This document shows positions 24,949 through 38,800 of a stretch of DNA of 64,000 bases, piece after piece. The DNA is taken from contig QEYB01000150.1 of NCBI GenBank assembly GCA_017562135.1, positions 288,845 through 352,844 on the forward strand. The letters are read 5' to 3'. The DNA is from Dipylidium caninum. Taxonomy: Eukaryota; Platyhelminthes; Cestoda; Cyclophyllidea; Dipylidiidae. Numbering within the stretch: position 1 is the stretch's first letter; each line of letters starts with the position of its first letter. Below the pieces are notes generated by a model. That model did no database searches and had not been told where the DNA came from. It worked only from the letters and a program-made list of their open reading frames with translations. A program made the translations under genes and the position numbers.

Positions 24949-25556
24949 TCGTTATGTTTACGGCGTGTATTCACGTCTGTCAGTCACTCTTCCCACCTCT
25001 GAGTGCCGGTCCCTTGCCCATTAAACCCACCTCTTCTAACCCCGTCCGTGCCTCTCTCGCCTCCGGCTATGCTTAGTACGATCGCTGATGATTTTGCCCA
25101 GCTTTCAGACTTATTAGCGAGACTGACATTTTATTCACCAAACTGTTTTTTTTAATGTGTATCCGCCTTTCCACTCTGAAGAGATCCTAGTACTCTAAAG
25201 GAACCTTCCCGTTGTGTTTCTTTCGTGAATTAAGCCTGTACGTTTTGAAATTTGTTCAACTAATTTGGCCGTAATGTGGTGTGTCTTGTAATGGCTTCCT
25301 TAAGGGACTATGCACCACTAAGTGTGGCCTTACGACGTTGATATCCGAGCCCTCTATTCGCAACGGGCGCACGGAACCTCCTGTACCAACTCCCATTCCC
25401 TTATTTTTTAAGCAAAGATGTGTCAATTAACGGCGCTAAATCATAGCTGATACTGGGGTCACATAGAAAAATATCAAGTCGTGGAGTAAGGACTAAGAGT
25501 AAGTAGATAGCTTGATTAACCGATCATCGGAATGTGTCAATCAGAGAAGAGGGGCT

Positions 25557-25610
25557 TTATTGGTTGCCGATTATTGGTTGCCGATTATTGGTTGCCGATT
25601 ATTGGTTGCG
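25557..25610 (+). repeat. 14-bp tandem repeat, 3.9 copies, each with ATTGG
   Basis: The unit TTATTGGTTGCCGA repeats at 25557, 25571, 25585 and 25599 without a mismatch until the last partial copy. Each unit contains ATTGG, the inverse of the CCAAT box bound by NF-Y, spaced exactly 14 bp apart. Whether it is functional or just a young minisatellite cannot be told here. Confidence 0.9.
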
Positions 25611-26862
25611 TTGGTTCAATGCGAGGCGTATGCGCTGCAATGGAGGGGAGGAATCAGTTAGTTATTCCTAAACCGACACTGAACGGGGTGAGCTGTAATG
25701 ATGCGTGTCCTCAGGGTACGAAATATAAATGATTATGCCAATCAAAATTGAGAGAGCTTTCTAGTTACATGCCGAGCTTCCATATGCAGCATAAGAGTCA
25801 AGAGTCCTGGTTGTGTTCTGATTCCGGCCCATCCGATTGTTATGTCCGTATCTTGCACTCCTAAGCTGATTGTCTTATTTATTTTGAGGCCAAGTATAAG
25901 GTGCCTTCTTAGAGTAGAGTCACTTCCCGTGAGTGAGAAGGTCGTCAGAGTATGATTTCAAGTCAATGTGAAGAATTTCAATGTTAGTTTAAATGAGCCT
26001 CACCTACAATAACCGTCCTTTACACTCAAGCGGCGGTAGCAACATTATTACTGAAGTAGATATTAACTCCTTTAATTTGGCTTTGAGCCTAATCTTAGTT
26101 AATTTAATCGTGTTAACAAACGATACTTGATCGTTAATCTTGTTTGCGATCGGGGGGAAGCCTTCAGTATCCATTCAGAACATTTTTATTAGTACTAAAG
26201 TGGAGGCTTGCTCTTATCTACAATATGGTTAAATGACTTTTGTAAGACGCGTGTCAGAATCAATGTGAAGGTTGCAACACTTCACATCCAAATTGTTTGA
26301 TCAGAGTCTCTGTATGACAAAGTCCCAAGCTTAAAAATAAGTATAGGGTGTTTTTGGTATATTTCATTTGATTTTTCAAGTTCCTGAGTTGTATTACCTT
26401 GACGACGTGAATGAGCGACGATTGATTAAAAATTGGGTGAGTGTGACGCACATGAGTGCCTGGGCTAGCGTCGTATTTTTTCCCCTTAAACCGCGTCAGT
26501 GCAGGGAAATGACACGACTGTAGGTCGCAAAAGTGGAGACTGACGTTGCACTCTTACCTACACCTACTGGGTCAATTATGACGTAAGGGAGTGGTTGTTT
26601 TAGCCCTATAGTCTACGTATTGACGAAGACGAGATATCAAGGCTACGTTTAACAGAGCATTCATGGTGCAGATAAAGGCCTAGAGAATATTGTGATAAAT
26701 AGTTAATTTGCGATACACCCTTGTATAATCCCCAGTCCCACATGCCTGAGATCCGTCCAAACATTTGTCATGCACAATACTACGTTAATCATAATTTGCC
26801 TTGATTAAATCGCAGGCCATATAAAAATGGCACGATTATAGGGGCGTAAAAGCTCAAAACAC

Positions 26863-29800
26863 TCACTTTGCTCTATTTATTAGTTGGGCGTAGAGTATCG
26901 AGGCAAGGAAGTCGGAGAGGTGCATCACACCTGAAAGAAAAGGGGAATTAGTGGAACCTCACTTCCCCTTAGGGCGTCAACCTTCCTGATCTAATCTACC
27001 TGCTCATTTCAGCCGGTCACTCAGCTTCTATTCTCCATTAGCGGTATGAGTGGCTCTCACGGCTCTTATTAGATTGTTGTGAGAAGCCGGAGAAGGAGGA
27101 AAAGATAAAGTAGATGGTAAGAAGGCAAAGTGGAATTTGTCGTCACAGTTACATGATATAACGTCGAGGAAGAAGACACAAATGAGCGTGGGGTGGAGGG
27201 TTAATTACAGCGGTTTAAACAGTTGTTCCAATAATAATAAGGATATTTGAACGATTAAGAATCAAAGGGACTGCAATTTACGGGCCGAAAAAAAGGGGAT
27301 AGAAAAGGGAGATACTTGTTGAGTAGGGGTAAACCCACTCCAGAGGATAGAATTGTTCACGAGTGATGTTAATCAGGAAGTTGAAACGAAAAGAGTTCTT
27401 TTCTGCAGCCAAAAATCAGTACGAGTAATTCGTGGAAGAGCAATTGAAAGAGGAAGGGTATTTCTTACCAATGATAGTTTTGCGGCGCCAGAGAGGTGAA
27501 ACACTGGTGTGTGCGACAAAAACGACAACGGGGAGGGTGAGGAGCCAGAGGAGGTAGGCAGCCGCAAAGTGCAGCGGTTCAATCAATTCGCCCAGGTTAG
27601 AAGAGTTGCGCCGAAGTCGGAGAATGCCAAGAAACCAGAAGACGACCACTACACGCATCGCTACCAGCAACCGACCCGGCGTTGTGTTCCACACCGAAAT
27701 ATCCAACACGGGATCCTGATCAAACTAGGGACGTGAAGAGTTGTTATGGCTTTACCAAAGTCGTCCACGAAAACCTTTTTTATAATGCCTCAAATGACCC
27801 GATTTTAGAGGCTTTGGAGCCGTTAAAGAACATACCACGAGTGACTATCTGGAATGCAACTAGACAAGATTTCCGCAATTTCACATCTTTATCGACTAGA
27901 GTGGCGTGAACTAAAGTTTCTTAACAATAGACTTGAAGAAACTTTTCATCCAAAAGAAGGGATTCAGTGTTCTGATGAGCCTCGAACTCATAGCATTTTG
28001 GTAACATTCAAGGCGCTTCTACTGTCCACCCCTGTATAATCATCTTCATAAGACAGTTGTCGTCTTCCTTACAGTTAAATCACCGTGGATATTCTAAATC
28101 TTATTGAATAGGCAAGCCACCCCGCCAGATTGTGTTAGTAGTCTTCAATGGAAAACTATCAATTACTTTGACCAAAATTTATGTGAGAATGTAGCAAGAG
28201 GAATATAGACAGAGGTACTGGAAAGCGGTGAGATTCATGATACGTAAAGGTGGATCAAATAAATTTCATCACTGTCTCAGGCCTCATTAGGACGATTCAA
28301 CACCACCTAGGGTGGGCGATCAGAAGCAGAGGACAAGTTAATACAAATTGTGTTTTTCGCCAAATACTCGACACAGACGGAGGGTGGAAAACACTGTTCA
28401 GTTTCTGGCCACATTTACCGAAATAGTATTTTTTAGTGAAAATGTGACTGCCAATGGACTCGGTAGAAGGAAAGGCAATTTGCTTGTGTTGAGCATCACT
28501 ATTCAGGTTCCGGTGTTATTTTTTTGGGCTGGTACTTTCGAAAGGTGGGAACTGGAAACATTGAGATCAAGAATTATTTAGTTTCTTTTAACAAACTGGA
28601 GATTACTGCATAATCATCTGAATGAAATGACACTACTACTTTAATACGGCAAGTATTATATGCGAAGAGGCTATTTGAGATTAGGAGAGTGGTCAAGTGG
28701 AAAAGCACACAGAACTTCGAGTGGTGCTTAATATAAAAATAATGACCAGATATAATACTCATTTCGAAGCTGCTCTTATTTGATCGTGCGGATAGTGAGC
28801 AAGTAACTTTAGTGGATATATTTTGGAATGAAGGATATCGTTTTTGGGATCTGGGAAATGTAATGTATTAGTTAACAGAGGATACTAAAAGCAGACATCG
28901 AACCAGCCCTACAGGGTTAGCAAAGAGATATTCCGCTTTTTTTAGGTCGAATAGGTTCTGGGAGTCCCATTTTTTGTGAAATATGTGTAAAATGTCGGTC
29001 AGTCATAGACACCTCATCTGGGTTCTGGTGTACCACGGTGCAATTACGCACGGGGAATTATCAAGTGCCGCCATTGTTTATAGGTACTAAAAAGCATAGA
29101 CAGGCGTCGGTACATAAATAAACTTTGCTCTTCTGTGTCCTATACTATTTCCTCTATATCATGAGCCCTCCTGAAGCACCGTTCTAAGCTGAAGCAATAG
29201 AAATTTCCCATTTTGCCTACAAATAGTTTCTCGACTTTACAAAAGTGGAAAACATCGTAGAGTTTTGATGGCGTTTGGCGGAATAGGTTTTACACGATGT
29301 ACAGGATCTATTTGTCTTGTGACTACTCACAAAGAGATATGCGAGAGTAATCATGTGCCACCGTGGTTTGTGAGAAATATATAAACGTATTTCACGTTCG
29401 CTGATTGATAAAAAGACGTTTAAGAGTGTTGAGACCACAATTGCTTCTGGATCTCAATGTATGTACTTCCGAAGCGCATATAACTGACTACGTCATATCA
29501 CCAGCGTATGACCTCAAATTATCAAGCTTGAGAACCGTATAAGACGGTATAGCGAAAAGGAGAGCCAAAATACATTTGTCTGCCAGTGGAATCGACGCAT
29601 TACTATTCCAATGGATCGCGGACTGACAAAAGACTTCTCAAAAACAGCGGTTCAGAAGAAAATCTCGCAGATTCCGTCAAAGATATACATCCAGTAAGAT
29701 AAATAAAACTCTGGGATGGGAGAAGCTACCTGAACGTTCCTTTATCCCTTCCCACTCCAACCATATTTTTCCCAAATATGACATGAAACAAAATAATCAT

Positions 29801-32800
29801 CTGAAAGGAAAGATAGTAGAAAGGGGACTAGCTGGGTTATGGGGAACCATCTCCATGTTCGAATGCCGTTAAATCTGTCCTGTCATCGAATAAATAGCTT
29901 AGAATGTTTTCTGTTCAGAGAGAGCATACGCTAACCCGGCTGAACATCACAAATGCCGAAGGAAAGTGCAAGTGTCACCCTAGCGGGAGAGATCACGCCT
30001 GATCCACAATGTGAAATTTTATAACGCCGGATAACACCTGGAAAGCAAGGAAATGTGTACCGGAACCAACATCTGCCAAACTCAAAGGCCCTCATAAAAC
30101 GGAGATAATCGGGGAGAAAAGCTTGTTTGAGGAAAAAGAAGATACGATGGAGTAAACAACTAGCCCTTCGTAGTTTGGCAAGCCCAAGTTACTAGCATAT
30201 GCTTAACAGGATGCCTCTTATTCGAAAAGTCAGAATTGGTCGCCAGTATAAAGTCCCAAAATTATGCGTCGAAGGTAATCCCTTCGCACTGCCTCTGAGA
30301 GTGATGATGAATAAAAGCTTGCTAAAACTATTTATTGGAGCGATGTAGCCAAAATGCGACTGATATAGAGCAGTTGGCGGCCCGGAAAAGTATATATACA
30401 TTGGATATTCAGAATATAGCGTTTAAAAAAAGTAGAAGGAGCTAGACGCTGTCACCAGTGGGACATGAAGTCCACTAATGACTGGTAGGTGATGATGGAT
30501 ATATAATATAATTTCAAGAATCATCACTTAATGGAGTCCAGAAATAGAACGCACCAGGGCCCAGATATAAAGGGCTAATTCTATGGAGACGATAATGAAG
30601 AGCATGGTGCCAAGGTAGAGACATGTGCGCAAACGTCGCCGGGTACATTTGCAGAGACCGCCGCACACAGGTATGGAGCGTGCCTCTTCCATTGCCTCTT
30701 CACCGGTTGTGAAGGCAAGAGAGACTACCGAAGGCGTCGTAGCAATAGCAGCCGCTTTCGCTTCCGCCGCCGCCGAGAAGGCCATACGACTCAATGCTAC
30801 TGACCATGTGGCTGCGGTTGGAGGCAGTGGGATATCCTTGGGACGCGTTCTTCCGCCCTCATTCTGAGTGCCTGAGTCGTTGTTATAGCTACTCGCTGCA
30901 GTGGGGACAGCGGCGATGGCAGAGTGAACCCGGCGATATTGGCGCTTTCTGTATTGACGAACCTGCGATGAGAAGGGGTTTTAAGCAGTAGGGATTTGAG
31001 ATACGGATGAAGAACGATAAGGAGATTGTAGATTGGTGCTGATTAGTAAAAATTTCTCGGAGAAAGGAAAAGAGAGAGAGTCAAAAAAGTTCAGTCAACA
31101 CCCATAAAATACAAACTCATATACAATTACATATTCCAAATGAAGGTTTTCCTACATCACTTGAATCGTTTTGACATCTAACCAATGGCATCTTCAATAC
31201 GGGATTACGTACACCCTGTTCATATAAACTGATAAAAAAGCGCACCGCGTATTTGCGGTGTAGGACCTGCATAAGACAGTATCGCAGCGATGGAGGGAAC
31301 AAATGATGGTAGGAGCCAAACCTAATTACAATTTTTGCTCTCGTAAGTGTATGGGAATCCCGCCACAGTGGCAGAAAAATCGCGATGTCAAAACCTACTG
31401 CAAAGGCAAATACTGCATTTATTTACCAGAAATCGTTACCACATAACCGTCATGATTCCTACTTTCATGAAATAAATTTATTTGGTTTCATGTGAGTTAG
31501 ATTAAAGAATGTTTACCTTTGGCCTACTTCTACTTGCACGTTGTGCTCAAATGTGGTGGCATACAATTTAATCGAACTACCAAATTTCGACGATTTAGGC
31601 TCCGCTTAAATGAAACAAACCAGAAAATCAGTTGACTCTACTTACTCAGACTGTTAGAGAACTGGAGGGTATTTTGTTGTGGAGCTAAACGCTTGATAAG
31701 TGTCCGAGGCAGCTCGAGTTTGTAAGCGCACTAGCAAACATCCTAAAGCGGATATATACGAGGTAAAACGAAAAGTAAATCGCAATTTTCCATGTGGTCG
31801 TTTGCAATTAGTGTGTGTGGAGACACAGTTCAATAAACACGTCAATTTCTTTGTAACGACCAAGATTAGTTGTAAATTATATTTTTCAGCTAATAGAGTT
31901 TTATTCTAGTAATTATGAAAGCTGTCAAAGTCAACAGTAGAAGAGGAACATTTACGCCATTGCATGGTATTTTTTCGATCAAGGATTGAAGGCAAATAAA
32001 GGCAAAAACAATTAACAACACTAATGGCAATCTACTGAAAAGATAAAAAGGGAAAATAGGAAATTCGAAAATGTTGAAGTAAAGGGACGATCTCAACTAT
32101 TAGGAGATTATTACTGGAGATCGGCTTTCCTTGGTTCAAGGGTCGAGATCACCTTCACCGCATATGGCAAGTAAATAGGCAGTTAGGAAGTGTAGGTGCA
32201 AACCTTTGCCTCATCCAACTTATTCACCAAATATCTCGCTTTCCGATTAGCACCTTTGCATATCGTTGCAGCAGACATTAAAGGGCAGATGCTTTTAACA
32301 TGGTGAATAACTGAAAACGCATTCGAACTAGTTTTTCAAAGAAAAATCAAAGGATTTTTGAAAAAAAAAGAAGTTGAACAACTTCTCAAAGGCTGGCAAA
32401 AGGTGTCGAGAAGTGATGGGACTCAAATGTTGATTAAACTAAATGATTTCCTTAATAAATATCTTTTTTTGCAAGTAGAATAAATTGGATTAATTATCGG
32501 TTTACCTATTGAGCGCTGAAGGGTCTTGTAATTAGATGCAGTTCCAATGACATAATGGAGCAGTTGAGATTTGCTATGTAAGCAAGAGTTCACGAAACTG
32601 AAATGTAAATTCACCAACAAAAAATACATCTAATCAGACCACGCATAATAAGAAAATGGTAATAAACCGGACTGGAACAGTTTCCTACGAAGCGTTCGAA
32701 TTTTCCCTACCATAAGTGGGCGGAAGAAGCACTACGTATTTGTGAAATTAACGCTCATTTAGTTTTGGGGGCGGGGGAAGGAGAGGATACAGATCAAGAC

Positions 32801-35800
32801 GTTGGTGAGGATAACAAGACCCCACAAATAACTGGCTAATTTAGAAACGGGATGAGGGCGACTATCCTCGAGCTTTCCGGGCTCCCATGGCTGGAGAGAC
32901 AGTTCTTCATAAAGTCATTACCAGTCACAACCTTTGTGTAAGAGTAAATGGTAGGAGGGGTGGAAGTCACTTTACGAGCCATGATTTTTAAGATCCAGAT
33001 TTTACCTAACCGAAAATTTTGACTAATTACCGAGAAGGACTAGAGGAGAGTCTACTTCTTCCCTATTAACTTCTTGTAGAAGGATTTTCGATGGCACTGC
33101 CGACCGGTTGGTTAATTGACTTACGTGACTTCTCTCGCAAAGATAGGAAAACGGAGACGAGTAGGTGACGCGAGTTTACACAGAAACTTAGGGGAAGGTA
33201 GGGAATCAGGACTGACCTTTTGCTCAAAGTGAGACAGCTCCGCCGGGAGAATGGGGAAACCGACGTCGGCGGTGATGAGAATTAGGATGAGAAGCAGGGA
33301 CTCGGCAGCGAGGGCGACCACATCACCGATGAAAAGGAGAGCATCCGCACCGCTGCCATCGAAAGCGAAGGCACCGAGGTGAATTGCACGCAGCGTTGCA
33401 GCCCCAAAAGACAGCCAAATGTGAGAGAAGAGGAGACACGCCAATGGCTCATACTCCCCCTTGTATTTGATCTATAAGTCAGACATCCGCTGGCCGGTAA
33501 GTAGACTATTCTTCCATCCTATTAACGTCTGAGATGTGTGTGGGCGACATACGCCATTAAACTCGCATAGTTGGTCCCAGTCTTTTTCAAACCGAAACGA
33601 TAGACAGAGCTCGTAGTCGTGATGATGGTGAATCATGAATGTATGCATGGGCTGATGCAAAGGTGGTGATCAACCAAAGCTCATGTGGACGAGGTTGAAA
33701 AAGAAGAGTTGAAACATCATATAAGGCAAGGTACTGAGGCATTTAGCAGTATGGCAGTAGAGTTTAATCGACCTAAGCGGCCCGTTCGAGTGTTTTCGAA
33801 ACTTTTTGTCCACAGAATGGCTAATTCCTGCGGCATTGCTCACTCATAAGCCTGAGTTACCGCTTTTCTGTGAGCTAAGTTGTGAAGTACGGACATTTCA
33901 CAATTACTCGTTCCGCTGGCTGCATGTTGGGACCTGGTGCCGGGCGGCGTCAGTCCAAGTCACCATCGTGTTGTGTGCGTCATGGCCCGGCCGTTTGTAC
34001 AAGTAGACAGGCATAAACAGAAAAATGACGAAAGGGGGTCATCTTACAGACGTTTTCAGCCATGGTCATCACACCAGGAAGTGCACTTAGGCCAGGTCAA
34101 AATGCAAACAAAATAACAAACTATCTTCGTCATAGCGACTGCTTCACCTTATCATAATCGCCTTAACCAATCCTACCGGGCAGCCTATTTTGATCACTAC
34201 TGACGCAAAAGGCGAGTAGACATAGTCTGTCATCTACGAGATTTCATGCCTTAGTAATGCGAAAGATTAGAGATCCACGACTGATCAACTGGCCTCTTTA
34301 CAGCGTAGACATTGTAGTGATGCCTGTAATTCAAATTTTCAAAACAGTGTAAGTTGGTAAGGGAAAACCAACTACTTTGGGAATGAAGTAATTTTGTGGA
34401 AATGTTGTATAAATTGCCTTTAATAAAAAGTAAAGGAAACATTAAAGGCTATGTTCGCTTTCCTCTAGGATCCAGTTGTCTAGGGGCTTGAGTCAAAACG
34501 CGTAAAGTCTTCGGCTGAAACTGGTAAAGTAGGGCTAAGAGAAATATTTTTTCCCAAAACTACTGAAGAATTAGTAAGCAGAAGGTAGTAGGGTTTGGAA
34601 GGACCTACTTGCCCCGTTAATAATTATTAACTATGATGCATACAATACGCGGCTGTAAATAGTGAAATAGGGAGAGATGACAAGCTGGCAAATCCAAAAA
34701 GGCAGCAATTACGACCATCTAACCGCACAAGAAAAAATTTCCCTCTATGAACTGATTTAACGTGAGTCAAATTACATACAATTGGCTAACCGTTTATTGA
34801 AGCATATGTGGAGAGGGAATTTGACCACCACCTTCGCATTAATGTTTGAAGGTTCTATTAGAATGCCTCTGGGTATTTACCACTGAAACAACCCACTCAC
34901 TTCTCGGTAAACATACTCCCCATAGACCGGAGGATGCTCTACAACCACACTTGGTGGGAGACCGGTACACGCATTTGAGACGCCAAGACCCAAAACTAAG
35001 AACAACTATCCCGAAAAATGGATATGGTCTTAACGAAAGACAATATTCTTTGTTCATAGAAAAAATGGCCATCTTTTTCTGCTTTATGTGTTTAAAAAAG
35101 TGCACCCACTTCAAAAATCACTTGCTATTAAGGGAAATACATCGTTCTTCAATCAAAACTCCTGGATTTATACTGAATATGTCAGGTGGTACATTGCGAA
35201 ACGGTGTCAATGGCATAAAACATACGTATATATTGGGTTGGTAAGTACGGGGCGGGCGTTGAATATAAATTGGAAACAAAGTGTAATTTTCCACATTATT
35301 TACAATTTCCAATCGAAATAGCTTCCATTTACTTCTACGACTTTATGCTAACGATAGGGCAAGTCTGACAAGCCTTTTTGACTAGTCTTTATTTTCAGAG
35401 TTAACCAACCACTCAGCGATTTTATAATATCATCTTGGTTATTGTTTTTTACCCGCTTAAAAATAAATCGCGAATACCAAAAAGGTAAAAACCGATCAGA
35501 AAAATGTCGGGTTTGTGAGGTGTAGTGAAACTTCATATTGCAGATAAAAGTTACTTTGCCAACAGTAATGGAAACTTTATGTGGTCTTCAGCCATACCGG
35601 TTAAGCACTGTTGGTTTTTTTTGTTTTTCATAAGTTTCTTCTCGTGCATGACATCAATTACATGCACGGCAAGAGGACTCCTCCACTATTATGCTTTCGC
35701 TGGTTGTAGGAGGGAATAATGGTTCACACCTTAGGCATCCTAATATATCTTAGTCATTGTTTTTTGGTTGATGAAATTTCGCATTAGGGTATTCTGGGGG

Positions 35801-38800
35801 TTTATTCTTATCTATCCATTTGGTTGATCATTTTCTATTACCATATGAAATCCACTTATTATCACAAGTGATGATTTGGTGTACAAATGACGACAATCGT
35901 ATATTGCGAAGCAACAGGAGATGTGCACTTGCTCTTGCGCTCGCTCGATCATCTGCAGTTGCGAAGGTTCGTACGGCCGGCATATATGAGTCCATTTTTT
36001 CTATTTATTTATTGCTCGAAGACGTTTTAACACAGCCGCCATATGGATGACTAATTCCTATTTGGTTTAGACCCAAGTTTGCGAAAATTTGTACGTGTAG
36101 ACTGGATTCCATAGTCGTCTTCAATTCTTCCTTCTTATCAACATTGGTCAGTGATCTTCCCGAGACTCGTTGACGATACCCAAATTGCCAGAACAAAATT
36201 TTATGAACCGATATCGAGCAGGTTCTTTCATAAGTGGGTCAGTCACCGAATGTGTCATTAATATTTTTCGGGGTTTGAGGTGCTCTATGATTCAATTTAA
36301 ATCCGTATAAGAAAAAAGATGCAAATCGCGTTTAGTTTCAATCTGGTTTCGACAAGGATGAAACATTTACGAAATGAGCAGTAAAAGTGCCTTTAGAATT
36401 AATAAATAAAAATATCGAGCGAATGTTCCAACGTATCCATTAGTCGCTACTGAACAGACTAAACAAAAACGCCATTTTCAGGGTTTCGGTATCCACGCGC
36501 TCGTGAGTGGATATTTGAACGGCAGAATGGAACAAGGTTCAGTTGAGGATGAAAGACTCAACAGGATGCCTAACCATTATATGTCAAAAATAATAAAATG
36601 GTAAAATTATTGAGGAAAGTATCAGTACATTAAGATTTTCTAAGTTGAAAGACCGAAAACAAAGGGTGCCGAAAATATTCATTACATGAATTCGTGCAAA
36701 TTGCAAGCCTATTTTAAATGGTTTAACAAAGTACCTTCTACACCTCGAAATTGCTATAAAATGAGCCCTAGAATTTTACAAATGTTGAGAACAAGAAGCT
36801 GGACTTTTACCCTTGTGCATACGAAGAGGTCGTTAGTAAAGATGTCAGAAGATTCAGCGCCTCAGCCGTCTGCGTTGTTGGGATTCCATGAGTATTGTCT
36901 TCAACAGTAGATGTTATCGGTCAAAAATGATTCAGTCAAATCAAGATGATTCTCTATTTTCCTTTCGCGCATGTCCGGTAATTAAAATTTTGCGTTACCT
37001 AAGACCTAACCCATAGCTGTAGTCCGAGAGCCCAGGGAGAAGTTGGAAATGAGATGGAAATCCTGGGTCTATTTTACCGAAAATTTTAAGAGGTCTATAA
37101 AGTTGACCCTCTAAGGAGCTAATAATGACACCATGAATAAGGAGGGAGCATTGAAATTGGCTTGAAAAGAACGTTTTCGTGACAATTGTGACGAGACCTA
37201 CGAGCAAAGAGAGCACGAGTAAAGTGAAAAAAGAATTAGCTGGAGACTTAATGAGGAGAGCATAAATGCAAAGTAGTGGGATAAGGCGACTGACCTACTG
37301 ATTGACAGTATAAGTAACCTTGCGTTAGAACTATCAAAGCAAACTTCTCCTTAAGGAGAAAACTGGTCGTTCCAGCTGCCTGAACATACCATACCATAAA
37401 AGCATGAAAAAAATTGCAACAATGTTAGGGCCTCTACCTGAATGCATCTCTTGCCCAAGTTTTTATACCAACATTGGTGACATGGCTACCGATAAGGCCG
37501 ATAATAGATGATCAAAGAATGTCGAGAGCAAATTACATGAAGAATAACTCCAAGGAGGAAATAGAGGACACCGAAGGTAAGGTAAATCTCGAAGATGTCG
37601 TGGTACTCAAAAGAGAACTGATGTTCGAAAACGGTAGTAGTCGCGAAGCCGTGGTACGCCATTCACCATCCAAATGTCGTAGCGCATACGCATCGGTACA
37701 CAAGGCCGCGAGGGATCATCGCAGATGGCTTTTGATGTGTCATGGTCAGGTCGAGGCAACGCAGAAGTCTCCCCATTCACACGTAGTCAAGTTGCGGTAG
37801 CAGGCAATCAAACTGAGATACCAGAACCTGGAAATAGAAAGAGAAACTGGTAACCCAGGATACTGAAGACTCCAGAAGCAAGCTTGGGGTGTTTTCCGTA
37901 TATGAGGAATAGGAGATAGTCGCACAGAACTTCGAGTAGCAAATGTATTTTTATCACTTTGCCAATTCGATGATGAGAAGTGGTAGAAAAGGCGTAGCAT
38001 AAATATCTAACTAGGAGCAAGAAGAGGAGAGGAAGAGAACAATGAAAGTTTTGAGTGAAACACTTTCGAGTTATCTATGAGAGATTAGTCTTTGCTTCAC
38101 TCTAGTCAGATATTTTTCGCTCGACGAGACAATGAGGGCTTGGACTTGGTCAGGGATGTGTACAGCATCAAACCCCCTCACTGTCCCCATTATTCACTTT
38201 TCGTTAGAAATAGCATAGCTACTCTTGCCGTGGCAACTATAACTTCTCTTAATATCGTTCAGAATTTTTTGTGGGAATCCATTCTCTCCCTAAAATCGCA
38301 CAAAAGCCATTTGGACGTTTTGACACCTCAACAAAAGCCGTTCGGTCTTTTCGATAAAATGTACTCAACCAGTTTAAGGCACAAAGCATAGGCATGAACA
38401 CATGGACAGGAAGTGCAAATAGCACCTCGGGAGGCATGGAAGTTTAAAATTCACTCCGAACTCCTACCCAGGCGCCGTATGGTGAAAACGAACATGGACC
38501 ATGAAAATTAATGCTTTAGGTGTGTTTTCGATTAACAGCATTTGGGAAACTGGCAGTAAACCAGGTAATTCAGCATTCTTACAATTTTTAAATTAAAGTT
38601 TTCTAGCCAACAGCTCTTGATTGAACATTGAAAGGTTTCGGATATATTGAATCTTAACCACTCGCCAGTTTTGTTAAATGAAAAGCAAATGGCGACCATA
38701 AGGAAAAATCGGGAAGCAAAGAGGCACGAGATATAATCAAAAAATTTAAACAATTAGATTTTAAGAGCATAGTTAACTCCAGAGATTCACGATTAATGCA

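Larger units (their letters stand above)
24878..26862. other. intergenic region downstream of eIF1 and of the TMEM145/GPR180-like gene
   Basis: Two convergent genes end into this stretch. It contains the eIF1 poly(A) signal (24943), a 14-bp tandem repeat (25557-25610) and otherwise no recognisable gene. A minus-strand open stretch near 26380-26520 (PGTHVRHTHPIF) could be a late exon of the membrane-protein gene, but I cannot support it. Confidence 0.45.

Noticed and set aside
25557..25610. Short regularly spaced repeats as a CRISPR array
   Set aside because: There are no unique spacers; it is a perfect head-to-tail 14-bp minisatellite in a eukaryotic genome.
34846..36050. Open frames conserved between the two duplication copies in intron 3
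   Set aside because: Both copies are nearly identical at the DNA level, so conservation is not evidence of coding. Frames break at indels in the less similar parts and no domain is recognisable.
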